From positions 1-54,883 of the forward strand of contig JAGBYM010000007.1 in assembly GCA_017628755.1 (NCBI GenBank): DNA of 54,883 bases. The letters run 5' to 3'. Source of the stretch: Clostridia bacterium (GTDB lineage Bacteria; Bacillota; Clostridia; Oscillospirales; CAG-272). Positions within the stretch are counted from its first letter, which is position 1. The number at the start of each line of letters is the position of its first letter. The notes beneath the pieces are model-generated. The model was not told the origin of the DNA, searched no databases, and saw only the letters and a program-made list of their open reading frames with translations. Made by a program: the position numbers and the translations under genes. Shown piece by piece: positions 17,008-25,765 of this stretch.

Positions 17008-18363
17008 ATGAACGAAACAGAAAAGTGGAAACAAGTGAATAAACTCGCAAGAGACGTGTTAATTCTGTCCAGAAATACACTTTTGGTTAACCTTCGTTTT
17101 CTGGATATCGCCCTCAGTAAATTCGAATACATCCCGATACAGGAATCCTCCATCTTGACTGACGGTGAACTAATTTTTTACAATCCCAAGCATCTGCTTG
17201 AAAACTATAAGCTTGCCAAAGAAATTCCGGTAAGGGATTATTTGCACATTGTGATGCATTGCGTATTCCGACATATGTATATGGATCCGACTCTGAACAG
17301 ACCTTACTGGGATCTGGCTTGCGATATTGCCGTAGAAAACGTAATAACCGATCTCAATTTAAAATCAGTTTCTGCACCGAGAGAACGATATCAAGCCCAA
17401 TATCTCTTAGAGTTAAAAAGCCAATTAAAGCTTTTAACTGCTGAAAAGATCTATTCTTTTTTGATGCAGACTAAACCCGATCCCGTGAAAATTTCGGAGA
17501 TTCGCGGCTTGTTCTACGCAGATAACCATGAGATCTGGTATATGACCGATAAGGAAATCGAATTGAAATTTGGTTTATCACCTTGTCAGACAACGGACTG
17601 TAACGAAAGCAAAAGCAATCAATCCCGAACCGCCATGGCTTCCGTATGGCAAACAATATCAGAGCGAATGCAGGTAGATTTAGAAACCTTTGGCAAACAA
17701 CGAGGGGTGAATCCCGGTTTTCTGACACAAAACCTTCAATCTGTAAACCGCGAGAAATACGATTATACTTCGTTTCTCAAGAAATTTGCCGTTATGGGCG
17801 AGGCAATGAAGATCAACGAAGATGAGTTCGACTATATCTTCTACACCTACGGACTGCAGCTTTACGAAAACATGCCTCTCATTGAACCTTTGGAGTACAA
17901 AGATATCAAAGCAATAAAGGAATTCGTCATTGCAATAGACACCTCCGGGTCCACTTCAGGTGAGTTGGTGCAGAAATTTGTGCAAAAAACCTATAACATT
18001 CTCAAATCCACCGAAAGCTTTTTTGCGAAAATCAACCTGCACATCATCCAGTGCGATGCGGATATACAGGAAGACGTAAAGATTACCCGTCAGGAAGAAT
18101 TTGATGAATACATCAAAAATATGAAAATACGGGGATTAGGCGGAACCGACTTCCGACCTGTGTTTGAATATGTAGAACAGCTTCGACAGAAGAAGGAATT
18201 TACAAATCTCAAAGGTATAATATACTTTACCGACGGGTATGGGGTATTCCCTGCCAATAAGCCGGACTACAATACAGCTTTTGTATTCGTCGATGATAAT
18301 TATAATAATCCGGAAGTGCCCTCATGGGCAATCAAATTGATTTTACAAAAAGATGAAATATAG
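17008..18363 (+). CDS. DUF2201-like / vWA-domain protein, partner of the MoxR ATPase
   Basis: About 451 residues. ATG 17008 was chosen because GAGGG lies 8 nt upstream; GTG 16999 is embedded in that site. The N-terminal domain resembles the putative metallopeptidase DUF2201: His80-x-x-x-His84 and His89, then WDLACDIAVENVI. The position usually holding the catalytic Glu (HExxH) is Ile81, so it may bind metal without cleaving. The C-terminal von Willebrand A domain keeps a full MIDAS: DTSGS (from Asp311), Thr380 in GGTDF and Asp409 in FTDG. vWA/MoxR pairs act as ATP-driven chaperone-like machines; the MoxR partner is encoded 2.6 kb downstream. Confidence 0.82.
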   Translation: MNETEKWKQVNKLARDVLILSRNTLLVNLRFLDIALSKFEYIPIQESSILTDGELIFYNPKHLLENYKLAKEIPVRDYLHIVMHCVFRHMYMDPTLNRPYWDLACDIAVENVITDLNLKSVSAPRERYQAQYLLELKSQLKLLTAEKIYSFLMQTKPDPVKISEIRGLFYADNHEIWYMTDKEIELKFGLSPCQTTDCNESKSNQSRTAMASVWQTISERMQVDLETFGKQRGVNPGFLTQNLQSVNREKYDYTSFLKKFAVMGEAMKINEDEFDYIFYTYGLQLYENMPLIEPLEYKDIKAIKEFVIAIDTSGSTSGELVQKFVQKTYNILKSTESFFAKINLHIIQCDADIQEDVKITRQEEFDEYIKNMKIRGLGGTDFRPVFEYVEQLRQKKEFTNLKGIIYFTDGYGVFPANKPDYNTAFVFVDDNYNNPEVPSWAIKLILQKDEI

Positions 18364-18374
18364 GAGGCAAAAAT

Positions 18375-18741
18375 ATGGGATTTGTTATTAAAGGCGGAAT
18401 CCTAAAAAGTACGCAGAAGAAAACGGAGTAACTGAGGTAATTGTGCCGGACGGCAAGAACATCCGTGTCAAACGTTCTCACGGATGGGGATTTCTCCTAC
18501 ATTCGAAAATCTATGCTCCGAATGTAGTGGAAGCATATTCTCAATACGTGGGCAGTCAAAAAAGTACTATCTGCCTGAGATTTTCAAAAAGGATTTGGTA
18601 CAGGGATTGGTTACCTACGCGGAACTTGGCAAAATAACCAAAGCAAATTTTGAAAAAGATTATCTTGCACTCGCAACCGAGTATGGAGCAGTACAGTGTA
18701 TTGCGTATTTGTTGGAGTGGAAGAAAACGATATTGAAATAG
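18375..18741 (+). pseudogene. Frameshifted LRR-family gene remnant
   Basis: A good ribosome site (AGGAGG) precedes ATG 18375, and the product starts MGFVIKGGILK like the neighbouring LRR proteins, then stops after 18 codons. Adding one A at the A-run near 18404 restores YAEENGVTEVIVPDG onward, and one A at the A-run near 18560 restores YYLPEIFKKDL through to VQCIAYLLEWKK. The C-terminal 60 residues then resemble the middle of the next gene (LLPKLYTEDNVDGLRIFANT ... QCVAFLLNLK). Both breaks fall at A-runs followed by GTAC. It is either a decayed short paralog, a sequencing or assembly error, or a slippage-dependent gene. Confidence 0.75.
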
Positions 18742-18757
18742 GAGTGTTTAAATTTAT

Positions 18758-20047
18758 ATGAGTAGCGCAAGTGATTTTATTATTAAAAACGGTATACTGA
18801 AAAAGTACGTTGGCCCCGGTGGGTATGTGGTCATCCCGGAGAGCGTGACAGAGATTGGCAACGAAGCCTTTGCAGATAATAAAAACATCACTGAAATCTG
18901 TATGCATGATGGGTTACAGAGAGTTGGCAAGAAGGCATTCTATAATTGCCGACAGTTAGCAAAAATAACTCTCTCATCTCAACTTGTGTTCGCTGGCGAA
19001 GAGGCGTTTTCATTCTGCACAAATCTGAAAACACTTATATTACCCGACAGTCTTGTCGTTGCAAATGTCGATAAGATTATAAACGACTGCTGGAATCTAA
19101 GAGAAATATACATACCCCGGGGGGCTGGAATTAAAGCGACTAAAGATTACGAAAAACTGATGGGACCATGGTATCTTCGTCTGGATGGATGCAACCGCAT
19201 CGAAAAAATTACAGCACCGCATATTTCTTGCGAACAAATTGCTGAAAAGCGAGTTCTTGCTGCACTATGGGGATATTTATGCAGCCCAGAAATCTATTGT
19301 GAGCATGTTGTTGAAGACTATCAGCAAAGCTGTTTCAAATTTAGAAAAAAATTACTCCCAAAGCTCTACACAGAGGATAATGTAGATGGATTGAGAATCT
19401 TTGCCAACACCGGTAAAATCACTCTAAAAAATATTGACAAAGATTTTCTGGAGCCCGCACTTGTTGCAGGAGCAACGCAATGTGTCGCTTTTTTGTTGAA
19501 TCTAAAAAATGAGTGCACCACTTCTTCTAAAACACCACCTCGTACCAACAGCATAATCAAGAGTACAGAAAACAAAAAGAAATCCGTTTCTCCTGAAGAG
19601 CGAATGCTAAAAAAATTGTGGGGATTTGAAGAAAAAAACAACAAAATTCGTCTTCTAACGTACAAAGGCGAAGAAACAACAGTAATCATACCCGCCCATA
19701 TTGGACAAAGTGCCGTCGCAGTCATTGCTCGCGGTGCCTTTACTGGTACTTATGGACACGGCAGTAACCGAAGGGAGCGCGCGATTTCCGAAATAGTTTC
19801 AATCGAAATCCAAGATGGTGTTCGCGAAATCCAAGGGGCTGCGTTCCGCTGGTGTAATAATTTAGAAATGATCAAAATCCCTAAAAGTGTTAAAAAGATT
19901 GCGACATATCGGTTTGATGAAACACGTAAAAAGTTGTTGAGCGAGCCAGCATTCATGGGATGTCCCAAATTAACCATCTACGCCCCGGCGGGCAGCTATG
20001 CTGAAACATATGCAAAAGAAAATAACATCCCCTTCGTGGCGGAATAA
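18758..20047 (+). CDS. BspA-type leucine-rich-repeat (LRR_5) protein, cytoplasmic
   Basis: A 429-aa protein with no signal peptide. After SDFIIKNGILKKY, LRR_5 units run from about residue 24 to 110 (VIPESVTEIGNEAF, ITLSSQLVFAGEEAF, ILPDSLVV). A middle module (about 165-250) is shared with the upstream pseudogene. After a Ser/Thr/Lys linker a second LRR block (about 310-415) ends with the family's usual LTIYAPAGSYAETYAKENN. The LRR face would bind a protein partner, so a sensor or adaptor role is likely, but that is inferred. The stop is 14 bp before the SIR2-like gene. The ribosome site AGGAG lies about 13 nt before ATG 18758, longer than usual. Confidence 0.82.
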   Translation: MSSASDFIIKNGILKKYVGPGGYVVIPESVTEIGNEAFADNKNITEICMHDGLQRVGKKAFYNCRQLAKITLSSQLVFAGEEAFSFCTNLKTLILPDSLVVANVDKIINDCWNLREIYIPRGAGIKATKDYEKLMGPWYLRLDGCNRIEKITAPHISCEQIAEKRVLAALWGYLCSPEIYCEHVVEDYQQSCFKFRKKLLPKLYTEDNVDGLRIFANTGKITLKNIDKDFLEPALVAGATQCVAFLLNLKNECTTSSKTPPRTNSIIKSTENKKKSVSPEERMLKKLWGFEEKNNKIRLLTYKGEETTVIIPAHIGQSAVAVIARGAFTGTYGHGSNRRERAISEIVSIEIQDGVREIQGAAFRWCNNLEMIKIPKSVKKIATYRFDETRKKLLSEPAFMGCPKLTIYAPAGSYAETYAKENNIPFVAE

Positions 20048-20061
20048 GGTGAAAAACCAAA

Positions 20062-20955
20062 ATGGAAGAAAGTAAATTGCAATTGGCATATGGACAAGTT
20101 CCCAAAGTATTGCTTTTGGGAAACGGTATTAACCGAGCCTATGGATTTGCCTCTTGGGATGAAATGATCGAGTCAATTCGAACGAAAGATTTATCGGATA
20201 GAGAAAAGGAATGTGTGAAAAATATTCCCTATCCGTTGCAACCGGTGATTTTGACCAGCGACCATTTGGGAATGCAAATGGAAATCATCTCCGAGCAGCT
20301 TTCATTACTGAATGCTGGAACAGAAGAAAATGAAATGCTGCGCACTTTTGCTTCCTTGCCAGTGGACACAATTCTTACCGCTAATTATACCTATGAACTG
20401 GAAAAAGCATTGAACTCCAGCTTTACCTGTCTGCCTGGACGTAGATGCAGCTTCAGAAAAAGTGCGTATACGGAAGGTGGAAAATATAACACTGAGCAGT
20501 TGCATACCTACTTTGATGTAAACAAGTATCCACCGATATGGCATATCCATGGAGAAGCCGCACGGCACAACACAATGGTTTGGGGGCACTACTATTACGG
20601 AAAGCTGTTAGCTAAAATGCAACAATATATATCATCGTTACTGTCATGCTACAACGCAAGAGCGGCCAAGGGGCAAAGCATGAATCTGCGCAGCTGGCTG
20701 GATTACTTCATGTTGGGAGATGTACATATTGTCGGATTGGGTATGGCACTATCAGAGATAGATCTTTGGTGGCTGGTCAACTGCAAGAAACGTCATTTTC
20801 CGGACAGGCAAGTGATCCTGTATAAGCCGGATATGAAACCGGAAGAAAAACTACTAGCTGAGGCATACAGTGTAACGGTGAATACCGATGGCTTTACCGG
20901 AGATTATAAAGCCTACTACAGTTGGCTCTGCACAGAGCTGGAGAGAATACTATGA
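20062..20955 (+). CDS. SIR2-like domain protein, candidate NAD+-consuming effector
   Basis: A 297-aa protein with the SIR2-like fold signature: VLLLGNGINRAYG (15-28, dinucleotide-binding loop), LTANYTYELE (106-115, with Asn108), IWHIHGE (159-165, candidate catalytic His) and HIVGLGMALSEIDLWW (222-237). In anti-phage systems such as Thoeris, DSR and SIR2-Argonaute pairs, this fold depletes NAD+ and stops the cell. Being SIR2-like, it lacks the zinc cysteines of classical deacetylases as far as I can see. It overlaps the MoxR gene by 4 bp (ATGA), so the two are made together. Activity is inferred from family knowledge. Confidence 0.8.
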   Translation: MEESKLQLAYGQVPKVLLLGNGINRAYGFASWDEMIESIRTKDLSDREKECVKNIPYPLQPVILTSDHLGMQMEIISEQLSLLNAGTEENEMLRTFASLPVDTILTANYTYELEKALNSSFTCLPGRRCSFRKSAYTEGGKYNTEQLHTYFDVNKYPPIWHIHGEAARHNTMVWGHYYYGKLLAKMQQYISSLLSCYNARAAKGQSMNLRSWLDYFMLGDVHIVGLGMALSEIDLWWLVNCKKRHFPDRQVILYKPDMKPEEKLLAEAYSVTVNTDGFTGDYKAYYSWLCTELERIL

Positions 20956-22469
20956 ACATCAAACAAGCTAAACAACAAATTATGAACGCTATACAGGCGT
21001 ATTTCACCAAGGATCAATTTGGTAATTATATAATTCCGATAGAGCGACAGCGCCCAGTATTTCTTATGGGCCCTCCCGGTATTGGAAAAACCGCAATTAT
21101 GGAGCAAATTGCCCAAGAGTTGGGAGTGGGTTTGGTTAGTTACTCTATGACCCACCATACCCGCCAGAGTGCGCTTGGTCTGCCCTTCATCGAGAAGAAG
21201 CTTTATGGCGGGCAAGAATACAGTGTGTCAGAGTACACTATGTCCGAAATCATTGCCTCTGTCTATGATATGATGGAGAGCACTAGCATAAAAGAAGGCA
21301 TACTGTTCTTGGACGAGATCAACTGCGTTTCCGAGACACTTGCCCCTGCTATGTTGCAATTTTTGCAGTATAAAATTTTCGGAAGACACCGCGTGCCTGA
21401 CGGTTGGATCGTTGTTACTGCAGGAAATCCCCCCGAATATAACAATTCGGTTCGCGAGTTTGACATAGTAACGTGGGATCGCCTCAAGCGTATAGATGTG
21501 GAGCCTGACTATAATGTATGGAAAGAATATGCCTACAAGAAGGGCGTTCACGCTTCTATTATAACATATTTGGATATCAAGAAGTCTGACTTTTACAAAA
21601 TCGAAACGACAGTAGACGGAAAAAGCTTCGTTACTGCGCGAGGTTGGTCGGACCTTTCAGATATGATTAAGCTGTACGAGCAGCACGGTATCACGGTAGA
21701 TGAAAAGCTGATCGGTCAGTATCTGCAAAATAAAAAGATTGCAAAAGATTTTGCCATCTACTATGATCTGTTCAAGAAATACAAATCCGATTATCAGGTA
21801 GACACCATTCTCGCCGGCGAAGCATCAGAAGATATCAAATCACGTGCGAAAGAAGCAAAGTTTGATGAGCGCCTGGCTTTACTCGGGCTAATATTAGATG
21901 CCGTTACAGGCGAGTTACGGAAAATCAGTATTTTCGAGCAAACTCTTGCAGAGCTTCTTGGCTGCCTGAAAAATATTAGAAATGAGCTAACCCAACCCGA
22001 TGTCTCCGCCGCAATTTCCCTTAAGAAGCAGATTGATAATCTTAAGAACAAGATTCGAATTGGCAAGCTGGCATCCACGCTATCCACAGATGCAGAGTAC
22101 TCTTATAATAGTGCAATTTCTATTTTGGATGAAATGCAAACAATGATTATCAGTAAGGAACCTATGTCAGGTACAGATGATTTTAAGTTGCTGAAAAGCG
22201 AATTCGACAAACAAACGAAATTGCTGAAAAGACAAGCCGACTTTGCAGGGAAACAGCTATCCAATGTGTTTACATTTTGCGAAGATGTGTTCGGTGACGG
22301 ACAGGAGATGCTTATTTTAGTTACCGAGTTGACCATAAGTTACTATGGAGCACACTTCATCAGCCGCTATGGATGCGATAAGTACTTCAAACATAACAAA
22401 GAATTACTATTCTATGAACGTCAGAAGGAAATCATTCGGGAAATTGAAAATCTGGAATCGGAGGATTAA
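20952..22469 (+). CDS. MoxR-type AAA+ ATPase with C-terminal helical extension
   Basis: A 505-aa ATPase. ATG 20952 was chosen because it overlaps the SIR2-like stop in the ATGA form. Walker A GPPGIGKT (40-47), Walker B LFLDEINC (Asp121-Glu122) and sensor 1 TAGNPPEYNN fit the MoxR branch. The C-terminal 200 residues are charged and helical, probably coiled coil, and not part of the usual short MoxR. MoxR proteins work with vWA-domain partners to remodel or activate other proteins; the vWA gene at 17008 is the obvious partner. It sits between the SIR2-like gene and the LRR-DUF4132 gene. Confidence 0.88.
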   Translation: MNIKQAKQQIMNAIQAYFTKDQFGNYIIPIERQRPVFLMGPPGIGKTAIMEQIAQELGVGLVSYSMTHHTRQSALGLPFIEKKLYGGQEYSVSEYTMSEIIASVYDMMESTSIKEGILFLDEINCVSETLAPAMLQFLQYKIFGRHRVPDGWIVVTAGNPPEYNNSVREFDIVTWDRLKRIDVEPDYNVWKEYAYKKGVHASIITYLDIKKSDFYKIETTVDGKSFVTARGWSDLSDMIKLYEQHGITVDEKLIGQYLQNKKIAKDFAIYYDLFKKYKSDYQVDTILAGEASEDIKSRAKEAKFDERLALLGLILDAVTGELRKISIFEQTLAELLGCLKNIRNELTQPDVSAAISLKKQIDNLKNKIRIGKLASTLSTDAEYSYNSAISILDEMQTMIISKEPMSGTDDFKLLKSEFDKQTKLLKRQADFAGKQLSNVFTFCEDVFGDGQEMLILVTELTISYYGAHFISRYGCDKYFKHNKELLFYERQKEIIREIENLESED

Positions 22470-22475
22470 AAACAA

Positions 22476-25433
22476 ATGAGTACCGCAAAGGATTTTGTAA
22501 TTAAAAAAGAAATACTAATCAAATACAAGGGCGCTGGCGGTCAAGTGATAATTCCCGAAGGCGTGACGAGAATTGGCGATAAAGCGTTCAGTGAGTGTAA
22601 GAATCTCACAAGCGTGGTTATCCCCGAGGGCGTGAAGAGTATTGGCTGGGCAGCGTTCAGCCATTGTTATAACCTCACAAGCGTAGTTATTCCGAAAAAT
22701 GTGACAAGTATTGGCACATTTGCGTTCAGCTATTGTTATAGCCTAACAAGCATAGTTATTCCCGAGGGCGTAACAAGTATTGGCGATAATGCGTTCATCC
22801 ATTGTTCTAACCTCACAAATGTGGTCATTCCGGAAAGCGTAACGAGTATTGGCGATGCAGCGTTCCAAGAGTGTAAGGGACTCGCCGATGCGCATGGTTT
22901 TGTTATTGTTCGAGGAATGCTTTATCACTATTATGGTACATCCGTGGATGTGGTTATTCCGGAAGGTGTGACGAGTATCGCAGATCGTGTGTTCAGCAAT
23001 TGTAATAATCTTACAAACATAGTTATTCCGGCTGGCATGATGAGTATCGGCTATCAGGCGTTCAAAGACTGCAAGAGCCTCACAAGTGTGGTTTTTCCCG
23101 ATAGCATGAAGAGTATCGCCTCTGACGCATTTTGGGGTTGTGAAAGTCTCGCAAATGTGGTTATTCCCGAAGGTGTGACGAGCATTGGCAACGGTGCGTT
23201 CTGCGGATGTACAAGCCTTACCAGTGTGGTTATTCCCTCAAGTGTAACGAGCATTGGCTGGTTTGCGTTCAGTGGATGTACGAATCTCAAGAGCGTGGTG
23301 GTGTCCGAAAACGTGGAAGACATTGGTGATGAGGCTTTTCTCGGTTGCAGAAATCTTAAAATACTCGGACATCTTTCCTCGTCATGCAAGCTGGGAAAGA
23401 ATGTGTTTGGCGAAGAATTGTCCGAAGAACTTTTAAAGTTGGGCATCGCATTTTGGGTGTGTATGTCGGATGCTCAATTCAAGAAATATTTTCTCAACAA
23501 ACAATCATGGGATGCGCTCACAAATGAAGCGAGAGCGGAGAGCTTTCTGACACGACAGGGCAAGTCTTTGCTAGGTACCTATCAATCGCTCGTTGGTGCG
23601 GAAGAAGCTGCGTTGATCGGAGAAATGCTGATAAAGAAGCTTTCAGACGAACCGAATGCAAAAGATTGCACCGTCGCCGCGAACTTTATGACAATATTCT
23701 TTGATATTGCAACGACAGACCTGCTCTGTACGCTTTATTCCAAACTGAAGAATTTGAAGGAAGCAAAAAAAGCACTCGATGTGATTGAGAAGCACGCGCC
23801 ACTGATGGAAAAACTTAGTTGCGACATAGGTGTTGTCGAATCCTTACCTGAAGCAGAGCAAATGATTATGAACATACTACTCGCGAAAAAGTTAATTCCG
23901 AAAGATATAGAGAAGAAATTTAAGGATTTTTACAGCCTTACGTTTTCCAATTTGCCTGAACTGCAGGATGCAAACGGGAAGGTATTAAATCCTATTGTTC
24001 TTGCCTATCTCCTAACGATACACGAAATGCAGTTGGAATATTTGGGAGTTTTTGCTGACTATAAAGATCCCGGTCTTTGCCCCGAAGCAAAAGAGATTGT
24101 CAAACTTCTCGATGAACAAAGCTTGCAACGATCATTGATGAAGCTGGCGGACGCCAATTTGGGCCTTGCGGGACATAGCAAGAAGAAGGATCTCGCCTAT
24201 CCTATTTGCCGCTATGCCAATGAAGCGACTATGGCGGAGCTGACCAAACGCGCTCCGTTATGGCGTTCTTCCGTTTCCGGTGACAATGCACCTCCGTTTG
24301 CAACATTCTGTTATGCGAATATGTATAGCAACACGCGCGCTGCTATGCTCTTTGCTGATAAGTACAATAAACTTGCCAGATATGCTGAAATCCGCAACAC
24401 AACTGAAGATGATTTGCGAGATCGATTCCTCTCCGATGTTGGCGTTCATGAGAATGGACGAAAGAGCTATGATCTCGGCAATCAAATAGTCACTGCGGTA
24501 CTGCAAAATGACTTTGGATTCCTGATTGAGCTTCCGAATGGTAAGATGGCTAAGAGCTTGCCTAAAAAAGGTGCAGATGAGGGAAAGTACGCAATTGCCA
24601 ATGCAAGCTTTACGGAGATGAAAAAGGCAGTCAAGCGTATAGCCAAAAACCGTAGTGCCAGCCTTTTTAAGCACTTCCTTAATGGCAATACAAGAAATGC
24701 AGATGATTGGAAAAACGTCTATCTTTCCAATCCGATTCTGCGTATGACAGCAAAACTTCTTGTTTGGACACAGGACGAAAAAACATTTACTCTTGGAGTA
24801 GATAACGCTATTAATGCGATCGGTGAGTCGTATACACTTTCAGATTCTCCCATCAGGCTCGCTCATCCGATGGAGATGACAACGGAAGACGTTAATGCAT
24901 GGCAGAAATATTTTTCTACTCAGGGAATCAAACAACCTTTTGAGCAGATCTGGGAGCCGATCATCGATCCCGCATCGGTTACAAATGATCGTTATAAGGA
25001 TTGCGGTATTCCGTATTATCGCTTCCACGATCAGAGCAAGCGCGGAATTACCGTCGAGGATTTAAACTTCCATGATGACATAAGAATCTCTATCGAAGGA
25101 TGCGAAACTGTAATAACGCGTCTTGATTTCGAATCCCATTGTATTGATATGAATCATCGCTTTGCCGTGCAGGAATTTGGATTCAAGGATTACACACGCA
25201 GGGTTAATCATATCGTTGCGTATCTTGACCGAATAACCGTATATGACCGCATTAAGAAAGACGATGTATCCGTTGCACCTCTCTTGTCGCAGTTCACGCT
25301 AGCACAGATTACAGAGTTTATTAAGGTCGCGCAAGAAAATAATTGCACAAACGTTACCGCAATCTTGCTTGACTTCAAAAACCGTGCGTTTGCTGACTTC
25401 GATCCAATGGATGAGTTCACATTTGAGATTTGA
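22476..25433 (+). CDS. LRR_5 repeat protein fused to DUF4132
   Basis: A 985-aa protein with GGAGG before its ATG and 6 bp after the MoxR stop. Residues about 24-300 hold about eleven LRR_5 units of the form VIPEGVTSIGDxAFxxCxxLT, with one diverged insertion (ADAHGFVIVRGMLYHYYGTS). A large helical middle (about 310-780) leads to a C-terminal DUF4132 (MolR_C-like) signature, RLAHPMEMTTEDVNAW then QPFEQIWEP (about 788-830). DUF4132 proteins recur with MoxR/vWA conflict systems in comparative-genomics literature. The LRR part may sense a target and the DUF4132 part signal to the ATPase; this is inference. It ends the array, and two terminators follow. Confidence 0.85.
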   Translation: MSTAKDFVIKKEILIKYKGAGGQVIIPEGVTRIGDKAFSECKNLTSVVIPEGVKSIGWAAFSHCYNLTSVVIPKNVTSIGTFAFSYCYSLTSIVIPEGVTSIGDNAFIHCSNLTNVVIPESVTSIGDAAFQECKGLADAHGFVIVRGMLYHYYGTSVDVVIPEGVTSIADRVFSNCNNLTNIVIPAGMMSIGYQAFKDCKSLTSVVFPDSMKSIASDAFWGCESLANVVIPEGVTSIGNGAFCGCTSLTSVVIPSSVTSIGWFAFSGCTNLKSVVVSENVEDIGDEAFLGCRNLKILGHLSSSCKLGKNVFGEELSEELLKLGIAFWVCMSDAQFKKYFLNKQSWDALTNEARAESFLTRQGKSLLGTYQSLVGAEEAALIGEMLIKKLSDEPNAKDCTVAANFMTIFFDIATTDLLCTLYSKLKNLKEAKKALDVIEKHAPLMEKLSCDIGVVESLPEAEQMIMNILLAKKLIPKDIEKKFKDFYSLTFSNLPELQDANGKVLNPIVLAYLLTIHEMQLEYLGVFADYKDPGLCPEAKEIVKLLDEQSLQRSLMKLADANLGLAGHSKKKDLAYPICRYANEATMAELTKRAPLWRSSVSGDNAPPFATFCYANMYSNTRAAMLFADKYNKLARYAEIRNTTEDDLRDRFLSDVGVHENGRKSYDLGNQIVTAVLQNDFGFLIELPNGKMAKSLPKKGADEGKYAIANASFTEMKKAVKRIAKNRSASLFKHFLNGNTRNADDWKNVYLSNPILRMTAKLLVWTQDEKTFTLGVDNAINAIGESYTLSDSPIRLAHPMEMTTEDVNAWQKYFSTQGIKQPFEQIWEPIIDPASVTNDRYKDCGIPYYRFHDQSKRGITVEDLNFHDDIRISIEGCETVITRLDFESHCIDMNHRFAVQEFGFKDYTRRVNHIVAYLDRITVYDRIKKDDVSVAPLLSQFTLAQITEFIKVAQENNCTNVTAILLDFKNRAFADFDPMDEFTFEI

Positions 25434-25453
25434 TATGCTCAAAAGTAGTATCA

Positions 25454-25499
25454 AAAACAGACGATATCCGGCTAATGCTGAATGTCGTCTGTTTTATAC
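25454..25499 (+). terminator. Terminator of the SIR2-MoxR-DUF4132 array
   Basis: AAAACAGACGA (25454-25464) pairs with TCGTCTGTTTT (25485-25495) around a 20-nt loop, 20 bp past the stop codon, then turns T/A-rich. Confidence 0.75.
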
Positions 25500-25532
25500 T
25501 TATCAATCGCAACCATTCCGCAAACAACTCTC

Positions 25533-25562
25533 AAAGCCTATTCGCAAGGATAGGCTTTTTTG
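25533..25562 (+). terminator. Second intrinsic terminator
   Basis: AAAGCCTAT (25533-25541) and ATAGGCTTT (25550-25558) with an 8-nt loop, followed by TTT. It backs up the one at 25454. The 140 bp that follow to the next hairpin hold no gene I can support. Confidence 0.8.
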
Positions 25563-25698
25563 ATATAATAAATCTGTGGGGGAGAGTTCCCAAAAGACTT
25601 CCAAAAGCGTTTCCGATTTGAGAGTTTCGGGGCATGGAAATTCCACGAAAGTTCCAATGATTTTGTGTGTATGTGGGTGTGTAATCGTCAAAAGAAAA

Positions 25699-25726
25699 CA
25701 GGAACAGAGCCGAGGCTCTGTTCCTG
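25699..25726 (-). terminator. Terminator of the rubrerythrin gene
   Basis: A perfect 13-bp stem, CAGGAACAGAGCC and its complement, around GA. On the minus strand it is followed by TTTTCTTTT. Confidence 0.85.
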
Positions 25727-25765
25727 AAGTTGTTATAAAGTTGTTGTTTTACAAGGTTTTGTAGC

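Noticed and set aside
22552-23350. CRISPR array (regular repeats of about 69 bp)
   Set aside because: The repeats encode LRR_5 units in one open frame, with no unique spacers and no cas genes in the window.
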